51,104 bases of DNA from Cellulosilyticum sp. (GTDB lineage Bacteria; Bacillota; Clostridia; Lachnospirales; Cellulosilyticaceae), in assembly GCA_017941635.1 (NCBI GenBank), contig JAGAVZ010000189.1, forward strand, positions 1 to 51,104, written 5' to 3'. Below the pieces are notes generated by a model. It did not search any database and was not told where the DNA came from. It worked only from the letters and a program-made list of their open reading frames with translations. Both the position numbers and the translations under genes were made by a program. Numbering within the stretch: position 1 is the stretch's first letter; each line of letters opens with the position of its first letter. This document shows positions 1-7,431 of the stretch, piece after piece.

Positions 1-379
1 ATCTACTTCCTCCGTTATCTTCTATTACTTCAATAAAAAAATCAAAATCTATCGGTACCAGCTCTTTTGTCTTAGGATTTCTTGGATGCTTAATGCCTAA
101 AGCATCAGCGATCACCTGAGTTTCTTCTATATTGAGTGCATATTGTTCTTTTATTTGAACTACCTTAGAACTAAACTCCAAAATCCTTCGACAGTTTGTT
201 TCATAATCGGATAGTGTAATTACTTGCCTAGCAGCTTTTACGCCTCTATGTCTTGCTGTTCTTCCGGTTGAAGCAATATCTTGATTATTTATGTATGGTT
301 TATAATCTTCACCTTCTCCTTGACATCTACCTTCTTTAATTTTCTTCTCGTAATTATCTAATCTTTTTCTCTTAGCCAT
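1..379 (-). CDS. tnsA: TnsA-like transposon endonuclease, partial (runs off left edge)
   Basis: The first 126 residues of a TnsA-family protein are encoded from ATG at 379 to beyond base 1. They begin MAKRKRLDNYEKKIKEGR and contain the family's N-terminal pattern: EGRxQGEGxDYKPYxNxQDI, STGRTARHRG, then LSDYE, the hydrophobic LEF(S)xKVVQIKEQYAL strand, a GIKHPRNPKTKEL segment and IDFDFFIEV. In Tn7, TnsA is a restriction-enzyme-like nuclease that works with the TnsB transposase and cuts the 5' ends of the element; the Glu of LSDYE and the Asp of the IDFDFF strand are at the positions expected for its active site. The catalytic Lys and the C-terminal TnsC-binding domain lie outside the window. 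A TAGGAG ribosome binding site precedes the start by about 8 nt. It points the same way as glmS, as tnsA does in Tn7 inserted at attTn7. Family identity is inferred from remembered sequence pattern, but is strong. Confidence 0.9.
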   Translation of the reverse strand, partial: MAKRKRLDNYEKKIKEGRCQGEGEDYKPYINNQDIASTGRTARHRGVKAARQVITLSDYETNCRRILEFSSKVVQIKEQYALNIEETQVIADALGIKHPRNPKTKELVPIDFDFFIEVIEDNGGSR

Positions 380-474
380 AATATTTACTCCTAAATTATA
401 TTTAAACTGCAGTTCATATTATAGTATTTACACAAGGATATATTTTTATACATGTGTTTATATTTTTATCAAAA
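380..474 (-). promoter_or_regulatory. Probable tnsA leader and promoter
   Basis: This AT-rich leader lies between a terminator hairpin and the tnsA ribosome binding site. On the minus strand it holds TTGATA and, 16 nt further on, TATAAA, a plausible sigma-A type promoter; a TATAAT also occurs closer to the gene. No experiment supports the exact site. Confidence 0.35.
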
Positions 475-512
475 AAAGATGAAGCTATATACTTTATATA
501 ACTTCATCTTTT
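474..512 (-). terminator. Long-stem terminator inside the transposon right end
   Basis: Two 18-nt arms (474-491 and 495-512) pair with a single mismatch around a CTT loop. On the minus strand the stem is followed by seven T residues, so it can stop transcripts coming from glmS before they enter tnsA. On the plus strand a shorter T-tract also follows. Confidence 0.75.
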
Positions 513-585
513 CCTTATAAACTATTCTATTATTAATACACTCTGAATAAATCACACAAGCTATATGATTATACAATTAATATCC

Positions 586-674
586 ATACAATCTTAATTA
601 TCACCATACAGACTTAATTCAAGTTGTACAAACTTAATTTCCACTGTACAAACCTAATTCTAGTGCTACACACA
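586..674 (-). repeat. Right end of Tn7-like element with periodic TnsB-type sites
   Basis: Four direct repeats of the form TACA-NN-C(T/C)TAATT occur with an exact 20-bp period: their TACA cores follow positions 586, 606, 626 and 646, and a fifth weaker match (CTACACACATTA) starts at 666. Read on the minus strand the array ends in TGT (at 674-672, or 672-670), the terminal trinucleotide of Tn7-type elements. Tn7's right end likewise carries four overlapping ~22-bp TnsB binding sites. The candidate tip at 674 lies 22 nt after the glmS stop codon, matching the canonical Tn7 insertion distance of about 25 bp. The flanking bases 675-679 would be the 5-bp target duplication, which cannot be checked without the left end. 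Confidence 0.85.
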
Positions 675-696
675 TTATATCTTTTATAATTACAAT

Positions 697-2526
697 TTAT
701 TCAACTGTTACTGATTTTGCTAAGTTTCTTGGTTTATCTACATCGTTACCTCTTGCTATTGATACATAGTAAGAAATAAGTTGTGTTGGAATAACTGCTA
801 ATACTGGCATTAATAAATCTTCAGCTTCTGGAATATAGAATAAGTCATCTGCCACTTTCGCAATTTCTGTATCACCTTTTTTAGCAATTGCAATCACAAA
901 TGCCCCTCTTGCTTTAACTTCTTTGATATTAGAAATCATTTTTTCTTGAAGTGCATCTTGTGTTACGATTGAAAGCACTGGTGTACCTTGATCGATTAAT
1001 GCAATAGGTCCATGTTTTAATTCACCTGCTGCAAATGCTTCTGTATAAATATATGAAATTTCCTTTAACTTAAGTGCAGCTTCACGTGCTGTTGTAAAGT
1101 CTACACCACGACCGAGATAGAATGCATTTTGAGCATCTTTCATATCTTCTGCCATTTTTTCAATCTGTGCTTTATCTGCTAAAATTTCTTCTACAAGTGG
1201 TGCTAATGCTTCAATATTGTTTACAAGTTCATGATATCTTTCTAATGTGATTGTACCTTTTTTGAATGCAAAGTCTAAAGCAATCATGTAGAATGCAATC
1301 ATTTGTGCTGTATAAGCCTTTGTAGATGCTACAGCAACTTCTGGGCCTGCCCATGTATAGAATACATCATGTGCTTCTCTGGCTACAGATGAACCTACAA
1401 CGTTAGTAATAGCAAGTACTCTAGCACCTTTTGATTTAGCAAGTTTCATAGCAGCTAATGTATCTGCTGTTTCACCTGATTGAGAAACCACAATAAGAAG
1501 TGTATGTTCATCAATAAATGGATCACTGTATCTAAATTCTGATGCAATATCTACTTCTACTGGTACTTTCGCTAATTTTTCAATTGCATATTTACCTACA
1601 AGACCTGCATGGTATGCAGTACCACATGCTACGATATACATTTTTTGAATACCATCTAAGTCTTCTTTTGTTAATTTGATGTCATCTAAACGAATCATAC
1701 GATTTTCATCAAGTCTTCTAAGAAGTGTATCACGAATTGCTTGTGGTTGATCATAGATTTCCTTCATCATAAAGTGATCGTAACCACCTTTTGAAGCCGC
1801 TTCGATATCCCACTCTACTACTTTTAATTCTTTATCTACTACATTTTGCTCTGCATCTAAAATTTGAATTTTACCATCTTTTACATAAACTACTTCATCA
1901 TTTTCTAAGTAGTATACATTACGTGTATATTTTAAGATTGCTGGTACGTCTGAAGCAATGAAGTATTCCCCTTCACCTACACCAACGATTAATGGACTTT
2001 CTTTTCTTACTGCTACTAATTCACCTGGGTGATTTGAAGAAACAACACCTAAGGCATATGCTCCTCTAAATTCAGCTACTGCTTTATATACAGCTTGTAA
2101 TAAATCACCTTCATAGTATTTGTCGATTAAGTGAACAGCTACTTCTGTATCTGTTTCTGATTTGAATACATAGCCTTCAGCTGTTAATCTTTCACGAATT
2201 TCCATGTAGTTTTCAATAATACCATTGTGAACAACAGCAATCGTTTCACTCATATTAAGATGTGGATGTGAGTTGATATCTGATGGTGCACCGTGTGTTG
2301 CCCATCTTGTATGACCAATCCCTACTGTCCCTTCAATTGGTGATTGTTCTAATACAGCTTCTAAACCGCTTAAACGACCTTGTTTTTTTGCCCAGTTTAC
2401 TTTGCTGTCACCATTGACAACTGCAACACCTGCTGAGTCATAACCTCTGTACTCTAATTTTTCTAATCCATCACAAATAACGTTTACTGCTTGTTTGTTT
2501 CCAATATAACCTACAATTCCGCACAT
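697..2526 (-). CDS. glmS: Glutamine-fructose-6-phosphate aminotransferase (isomerizing)
   Basis: GlmS makes glucosamine-6-phosphate from fructose-6-phosphate and glutamine, the entry step to UDP-GlcNAc and peptidoglycan. The 609-residue protein has the usual length. It starts MCGIVGYIGN, giving Cys2 as the glutaminase nucleophile after Met removal, followed by the GATase II domain (about 1-220: HTRWATHGAPS, HNGIIENY) and two SIS sugar-isomerase domains (VSQSGETADTLAAM and LGRGVDFTTAREAALKLKE). The C-terminus PRNLAKSVTVE is the highly conserved segment whose DNA is read by TnsD in Tn7 targeting. An AGGAGG site precedes the ATG, and a glmS ribozyme occupies the leader. The transposon end begins 22 nt past the stop, so the coding sequence is intact. 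Confidence 0.98.
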   Translation of the reverse strand: MCGIVGYIGNKQAVNVICDGLEKLEYRGYDSAGVAVVNGDSKVNWAKKQGRLSGLEAVLEQSPIEGTVGIGHTRWATHGAPSDINSHPHLNMSETIAVVHNGIIENYMEIRERLTAEGYVFKSETDTEVAVHLIDKYYEGDLLQAVYKAVAEFRGAYALGVVSSNHPGELVAVRKESPLIVGVGEGEYFIASDVPAILKYTRNVYYLENDEVVYVKDGKIQILDAEQNVVDKELKVVEWDIEAASKGGYDHFMMKEIYDQPQAIRDTLLRRLDENRMIRLDDIKLTKEDLDGIQKMYIVACGTAYHAGLVGKYAIEKLAKVPVEVDIASEFRYSDPFIDEHTLLIVVSQSGETADTLAAMKLAKSKGARVLAITNVVGSSVAREAHDVFYTWAGPEVAVASTKAYTAQMIAFYMIALDFAFKKGTITLERYHELVNNIEALAPLVEEILADKAQIEKMAEDMKDAQNAFYLGRGVDFTTAREAALKLKEISYIYTEAFAAGELKHGPIALIDQGTPVLSIVTQDALQEKMISNIKEVKARGAFVIAIAKKGDTEIAKVADDLFYIPEAEDLLMPVLAVIPTQLISYYVSIARGNDVDKPRNLAKSVTVE

Positions 2527-2569
2527 AACAATAAAACCTCCTGATATTTAATTTTCATCAGGGAAATTC

Positions 2570-2720
2570 ACGATAAGCGCTTTGTACTAAAAATCACTTT
2601 TTAGCTTTGTTCGCTTATTTAGGGTGTGAGCCCTCTAGAGCATCCGCCGAATTTTCGATCACTCTAGTCCTCGTCAACTTACTTGTATCTCTTGCATACT
2701 GTAAGTCCTGGCGCTTTTAA
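2570..2720 (-). ncRNA. glmS ribozyme (glucosamine-6-phosphate-activated self-cleaving RNA)
   Basis: The glmS leader matches the glmS ribozyme consensus at each conserved block on the minus strand: AGCGCCAGGACT at the cleavage site, GTTGACGAGGACTAGAG, ATCGAAAATTCGGCGGATGC and a 3' ATAAGCG/CGCTTAT stem (P4 region) capped by a GCTAAAAA/TTTTTAG hairpin. Cleavage is predicted between A2715 and G2714. In known cases glucosamine-6-phosphate acts as cofactor, and the cut mRNA is degraded by RNase J, giving end-product feedback on glmS. The 3' boundary is approximate. Confidence 0.95.
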
Positions 2721-2740
2721 TTTTCTATTTCCCTCGCGTC

Positions 2741-2749
2741 ATTATAACA
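2741..2749 (-). promoter_or_regulatory. glmS promoter -10 element
   Basis: On the minus strand TGTTATAAT forms an extended -10 element roughly 25 nt upstream of the ribozyme cleavage site. A good -35 is not evident, which fits an extended -10 promoter. Confidence 0.5.
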
Positions 2750-2913
2750 CACTACATTCTATGAATACTAGAGCAAATTGTAAAATTGTCCTTTTGTATA
2801 TATTTTTATTCTTCATAATCTTATTTATTTTATCTTTTTATAACATCAATATGCGATATATTACTATCTATTTAAATATAAGGATTATCTATTGCTAGAT
2901 AATCCTTACTAAA

Positions 2914-3777
2914 TTATTTATTTGGTAACCAATTATTAATTGTCTCTTTTATAGCAGCTTTAAGTTGCTTTGATTGTTCACAGGTAATTTGTCCACTTTT
3001 TTGTGCCTCATTAACCACTTTATCATATTCTTTAATGATACATTTTTTAAATTTCTTTGGTTTGATATTTTCAGCTTTTAAAATATCCTCTAATTTCTTA
3101 CCTTCTTTTATATACGTTACAATTTGATTTTCAGGTACACCCAATTTCTTAAGTGTCATAACAATCATCTTGAAATGATCTAATGCAAAAGGTTTTTGCA
3201 TATTTGTTTCAGTCTTCGCCTTTGAATCAGCTTTTTTTGATGTATTTGTTTTTTGTTCACTTTTGGTTGCTGATTCTGGTTTCGCTGCTGGCGCTGGTTT
3301 GGCACCTTGTCCTTGTCCACATGGGGCTGGTGCTGGTTTGGCTGCTGGAGCAGGTGCACATGTTGCTGGTGCCGGTTTAGCACCTTGTCCTTGTCCACAT
3401 TGTGGTTTTGTTGTTTGTGTTTGATTTGTATTAGATAATGTAGCTGGACAAGTTTTAGATGGTGCTGCTGGCTTAGTCTGATTTGTGGATGGTGTTGTAC
3501 TTGGTGCAGTTTGTGTATTAGATGGTACTTTAGTACTTGGCACGGTTTGTGTATTTGCCGGTGCCTGTGTACTTGGAGAAGCTTGCATATTGGTTTTTGG
3601 TGCTACACTTGGCGCTGGTGCTGTACTTGGCGCTGGCGTTGTACTTGGTGCTGTTTGAGTACTTGGCGCAGGTGTAGTTGTTGGATTTTCATTTCTAGTA
3701 GGCGCTGCCATTGGTGAACCTACCATAAGTGATGCTAATAACAAGCAAGCGATACCTTGCCATTTGTTGCGATTCAT
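2914..3777 (-). CDS. Secreted Thr/Pro/Ala-rich repeat protein of unknown function
   Basis: This 287-residue protein has a signal peptide (MNRNKWQGIACLLLASLMVG, cleavage near SPMAAP). Residues 26 to about 190 are low-complexity: APSTTPAPST-type repeats, then PSTQAPANTQTVPST runs and two copies of CGQGQGAKPAPA separated by a Cys-Ala-Pro-rich linker. The C-terminal ~90 residues form a charged helical domain (from KPFALDHFKMIVMTLKKLG to INNWLPNK) with paired Cys. The architecture is that of an exported or wall-exposed protein with an extended, possibly glycosylated stalk and a small globular tip. No catalytic motif or sortase signal is visible. A TAAGGAGGT-like site precedes the start. It stands alone, downstream of its own short promoter region. 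Confidence 0.75.
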   Translation of the reverse strand: MNRNKWQGIACLLLASLMVGSPMAAPTRNENPTTTPAPSTQTAPSTTPAPSTAPAPSVAPKTNMQASPSTQAPANTQTVPSTKVPSNTQTAPSTTPSTNQTKPAAPSKTCPATLSNTNQTQTTKPQCGQGQGAKPAPATCAPAPAAKPAPAPCGQGQGAKPAPAAKPESATKSEQKTNTSKKADSKAKTETNMQKPFALDHFKMIVMTLKKLGVPENQIVTYIKEGKKLEDILKAENIKPKKFKKCIIKEYDKVVNEAQKSGQITCEQSKQLKAAIKETINNWLPNK

Positions 3778-3930
3778 AATTAACCTCCTAATGTTGTTTA
3801 TAGAATTAGAATATGGAAAATCCTTGTTTCTATACTGTCAATAATAGGAATACTTTTTACATTTGAAGTATATTTCCATCTTTTATGGACATATTAACTT
3901 TAACGTATAGGAATAATAGGAGGTTTCATT

Positions 3931-4125
3931 ATGGTAAAACATCTTTTATGTACCAACTGTGGCTATGATATGGTTGGTGCTGAATATATTGCAAATACAG
4001 TAGATTCTTCTTTATGTCAAAGTGGTCCTATGTATAGTAATCAAACCTTGCTAGACATCAATGCAAAGCCTTATAATCAAATCACATGTCCTTTCTGCAA
4101 ATCAATTGGTACATGGACAAATTAA
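3931..4125 (+). CDS. Small zinc-ribbon-like protein (64 aa)
   Basis: The 64-residue protein carries two CxxC pairs, CTNCG near residue 8 and CPFCKS near residue 53, which suggests one structural zinc site. The linker contains no enzyme motif. A strong AGGAGGTTTCATT ribosome binding site lies just before ATG, which supports it as a real gene despite its size. It is monocistronic and convergent with the SulP gene. Function unknown. Confidence 0.75.
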   Translation: MVKHLLCTNCGYDMVGAEYIANTVDSSLCQSGPMYSNQTLLDINAKPYNQITCPFCKSIGTWTN

Positions 4126-4194
4126 TCTCTTTTATAAATTAGACATATTTTTTATTTCTGCCTAATCTTATAGAAAATAATAGAGGAACATAAT

Positions 4195-4226
4195 AAAAAA
4201 GTGGGCGTTAATCACCCACTTTTTTG
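4195..4226. terminator. Bidirectional terminator
   Basis: AAAAAAGTGGG and CCCACTTTTTT pair across a nine-base spacer between two convergent genes. T-tracts on both strands allow termination in either direction. Confidence 0.85.
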
Positions 4227-4264
4227 TTATACCATTATGTATACTCTATTAATTGTTTACCCCT

Positions 4265-5911
4265 TTATGATGCAACAACCTGTTTCTCATCAATTGCAAT
4301 TAAGCTTTGCTCCACACTCCAGAAGAAATGATTTTCGCCCACTTTTTCTACAACACCACTTCGTTTCATATAATCTATTACTTTCGGCTGTAGTCCAGCA
4401 AATAATACTTTCGTTCCCTGTGCATGAAGGATTTCATACATTTCTTCAAAGAATTGTGTTCCTGTTGTATCTACAAGTGGCACACCTCTCATTGAGAAAA
4501 TCACATATTCCATTCCTTCTAAGCCTTCTAATTCTAATTTAATTTTTTCTGTTGTTGTAAAGAATACAGGTCCAGTTAAATAAACCACTTTTGTTTTGTC
4601 ATGATTATATTTGACATTAATCCCATTTGTCGCTAGGCGAGCTGGGTCAATATCGCTTAAATTAATCTCAATATCCGAAATGCGCACTACAAAGAATAAA
4701 ACAGAGAATACGACACCTACCAAAATAGCTGTTGTTAAATCAAAGAGTACGGTTGCTACCATTGTAATTAGAAATTGTGCAATGGCTGTTTTTAGCTTTT
4801 TACTAAAAATAAACTGGATACTTTCCCATTCATTCATACGCCATGCTGTAACCATTAAAACACCTGCTAATGCTGAAAGTGGAATCTTTGACATCACACC
4901 ACCTAATAAAAACATAGAAGCTAATAACCCTACTGCATGAAAAATACCTGTCAAACGTGTTTGGGCACCTGATTTAATCGCTACACTTGTACGTGCAATA
5001 GCTGCTGTTGCTGGCACACCACCAAAGAAAGGTAATAAAATATTTCCTAAACCTTGTGCTAAAAGTTCACGGTCTGCATTGAGTTTCTCGCCTTTCATAC
5101 GCCCCGCTGACGCACCGCACAATAAACTTTCAATCATTCCAAGTGCTGCAATAACAATAGCTGGTGAAATAAGTCCTTTCATTTGATCCATAGAGAGTTC
5201 ACCAAGATTTAAACGTACACTTGGTAATAAGGTTCTTGGAATTTCTCCTACTGTTGCCACATCTGTCTTTAGGACTAAACTTACACCAAGTGCCGCAATA
5301 ATCCCCACTAATGATGAAGGTACTTTTGCATTCCATTTTTTTGGCCAAAAGGTCATAATCAACACAACAATCATTGCAAATAATACTGCATATACATTAG
5401 GCTCAAATCCTAAACGCCCATATGACATGATTTTTTCAATGTTGCTACTTCCTTCTGATGTAACGCCAAAGAAATTATCAATTTGACCCATTGCAATAAT
5501 GATAGCAATACCAGAAGTAAATCCTGTAATAACAGGTGCTGGTATCAAAGAAACTAATTTACCTAATTTAAAAATACCTGCTACTAATAGAATGATACCT
5601 GCTATTAAAGTAGCTATAAATACACCTTGCATACCATAGTTATAGACCAAACTAATGAGTACAGCTGACATGGCACCTGTCGGTCCTGATATTTGATAAG
5701 ACGCACCTGATAATGCACTCATCACAAGTCCTGCAATAATGGCTGTAATCAGACCTGCACCTGCGTCTGCTCCACTACTTACCCCAAAAGCAAGTGCTAA
5801 TGGCAATGCTACAGCTGCAACTGTTAGACCTGCCATAATATCTTGTGATAATTTTTTACCATTGTAACCTGAGAATTCATTTCTTAGATCAGATACATAC
5901 TGCTTAAACAT
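4265..5911 (-). CDS. SulP/SLC26 family anion transporter with STAS domain
   Basis: The 548-residue protein has a membrane domain with about 10-14 hydrophobic segments (first near residue 30, DIMAGLTVAAVALPLALAFG, a SulP hallmark) and a cytoplasmic STAS domain from about 440 (VVYLTGPVFFTTTEKIKLEL, LVDTTGTQFFEEMYEIL). SulP proteins move sulfate, bicarbonate, dicarboxylates or related anions; the substrate cannot be read here. The start has a GGTGGGAG ribosome binding site. The gene is flanked by a terminator and unrelated genes, so it is probably transcribed alone. Confidence 0.9.
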   Translation of the reverse strand: MFKQYVSDLRNEFSGYNGKKLSQDIMAGLTVAAVALPLALAFGVSSGADAGAGLITAIIAGLVMSALSGASYQISGPTGAMSAVLISLVYNYGMQGVFIATLIAGIILLVAGIFKLGKLVSLIPAPVITGFTSGIAIIIAMGQIDNFFGVTSEGSSNIEKIMSYGRLGFEPNVYAVLFAMIVVLIMTFWPKKWNAKVPSSLVGIIAALGVSLVLKTDVATVGEIPRTLLPSVRLNLGELSMDQMKGLISPAIVIAALGMIESLLCGASAGRMKGEKLNADRELLAQGLGNILLPFFGGVPATAAIARTSVAIKSGAQTRLTGIFHAVGLLASMFLLGGVMSKIPLSALAGVLMVTAWRMNEWESIQFIFSKKLKTAIAQFLITMVATVLFDLTTAILVGVVFSVLFFVVRISDIEINLSDIDPARLATNGINVKYNHDKTKVVYLTGPVFFTTTEKIKLELEGLEGMEYVIFSMRGVPLVDTTGTQFFEEMYEILHAQGTKVLFAGLQPKVIDYMKRSGVVEKVGENHFFWSVEQSLIAIDEKQVVAS

Positions 5912-6069
5912 TCTTCTCCCACCTTATATCTTTTTGAGTTTTAAACGTTTTTAGTATACCTCTAAATCTTCACAGTTTCTACATATAATCTCTTAAATTT
6001 CTAATTTTCATAACTTTATACAATCATTATTCTATTTTTTTTATTTTATCCTATCAAAATCTACAAATT

Positions 6070-7230
6070 TTACATTAAACTTTGTATAAACTGTTTAGCT
6101 ACTCTACCTGAGCGCCCACTATGTAATAACTCCCATTGAATCGCCTTTTCTCTTAAGCTATTTTCAGGTATATCAATGTTATATTGATGTGCTAATTTAT
6201 AAACCATTTCTAAATAAACCTTTTGATTTGGAGAAGTAAAGGTAAGCGTTAATCCAAAACGGTCTGATAAAGAAAGTTTTTCTTGTCTTGTATCTGATAC
6301 ATGAACTTCTTCTCCTTGGCGTTCTTCCCAAGTCTCACGAATTAAGTGTCTACGATTTGATGTCGCATAGATTAACACATTTTTTGGTGTAACTTCTACA
6401 CCACCCTCTATTAATGCCTTCATATATTTGTATTCTGTTTCAAATTCCTCAAAAGATAAATCATCCAAGAAAAGAATATACTTTAATCCTCTATCTTTAA
6501 TACATTTTAAAATTGCATTAAAGTCTCTGAAATCTGACTTGGATAATTCTATTAATCGAAGTCCTTGATGTTTATATTCATTTAATAAAGCTTTCACCGA
6601 AGAAGATTTACCTGTTCCTGCATCCCCAAACAATAGCACATGGTTTGCCATTTTACCTTGTAAAAAGTTCTCTGTATTTCTAATGAGCATCTCTTTTTGA
6701 TAGTCACATCCTACTAAATCCTCCAATTGAATCGTATCACAATTTTTAATCCCAATAAGCTTTTGATTGGTATGCCATTTAAAAGCGTTATAACCATTCA
6801 TCATCCCTGCACCTGATTGATGATAAAACTCGATTAATGTTTTTAATATTTCTTCATCACTTCTTTTCTCTTCAAATGCATCATACACCTTTTGAAAAAC
6901 TGTTTCTTTTTCTCGAAGTTGGATTTCAATTCCATCACTATGAAATAATGCCTTCAGTTTTGCTATATCTTCTAAAACAAGTTCCTTATAAGTCGCATCT
7001 ATTGCTTTTCCTTCTCTTTCTGCTGATAATGTAAACGCATTTTCATCTGTTACAATTTTATAGCATAATAACTTTTTAAAAAGATTCCCACCTAATTCTA
7101 AATGGTATGCCGTTTCTATTATTTCTCCCATTACTTCTTCTCTAAGACGAATATCTTCTTGCTGACTAAGTGCCATCACTTTTTGCATAATAGGATCTTG
7201 TAGTACTTTCTTATAAAATAAACCTTGCAT
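6070..7230 (-). CDS. AAA ATPase of the DUF815 family
   Basis: The protein has a central P-loop (LLFGDAGTGKSSSVKALL), a Walker B strand (KYILFLDDLSFEE) and a later sensor-like ATSNRRHL segment, all features of the DUF815 AAA family. The C-terminal part includes the GRSGRVAKQF box. The biological role of DUF815 ATPases is not known to me. I place the start at the ATG at 7230 (MQGLFYKKVLQ, 386 residues) since a GGAGGAG ribosome binding site lies directly upstream; an earlier in-frame ATG at 7281 lacks one. Confidence 0.88.
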   Translation of the reverse strand: MQGLFYKKVLQDPIMQKVMALSQQEDIRLREEVMGEIIETAYHLELGGNLFKKLLCYKIVTDENAFTLSAEREGKAIDATYKELVLEDIAKLKALFHSDGIEIQLREKETVFQKVYDAFEEKRSDEEILKTLIEFYHQSGAGMMNGYNAFKWHTNQKLIGIKNCDTIQLEDLVGCDYQKEMLIRNTENFLQGKMANHVLLFGDAGTGKSSSVKALLNEYKHQGLRLIELSKSDFRDFNAILKCIKDRGLKYILFLDDLSFEEFETEYKYMKALIEGGVEVTPKNVLIYATSNRRHLIRETWEERQGEEVHVSDTRQEKLSLSDRFGLTLTFTSPNQKVYLEMVYKLAHQYNIDIPENSLREKAIQWELLHSGRSGRVAKQFIQSLM

Positions 7231-7346
7231 GTTTCTTCTCCTCCATTTAGTAGTCTTTTGTTTGTTTCGTTTGATTAGCATTATAATACATTATAAATTT
7301 TCTGACTATTATTTATTTGATGATGACCTATTTTGTCATATAAAAA

Positions 7347-7405
7347 ACGTCTCTTAGAGTCGATTTTTTATTTCAAAATCATCACCTCTAAAAGACGTCT
7401 TTTTT
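7347..7405. terminator. Terminator with 13-bp stem
   Basis: ACGTCTCTTAGAG (7347-7359) and CTCTAAAAGACGT (7386-7398) pair with one mismatch; A- and T-runs flank the arms. On the minus strand it ends the L,D-transpeptidase operon. Confidence 0.75.
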
Positions 7406-7431
7406 CTATTTCTCAAGTTTTATACAGTTCG

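Noticed and set aside
586-660. CRISPR array from the periodic repeats
   Set aside because: Repeat unit (~12 conserved bases) and 20-bp period are too short and spacers are only ~8 bp; they fit transposon-end sites.
2683-2898. 71-codon plus-strand frame over the glmS leader
   Set aside because: It is antisense to the ribozyme and promoter, has no ribosome binding site and no recognisable composition.
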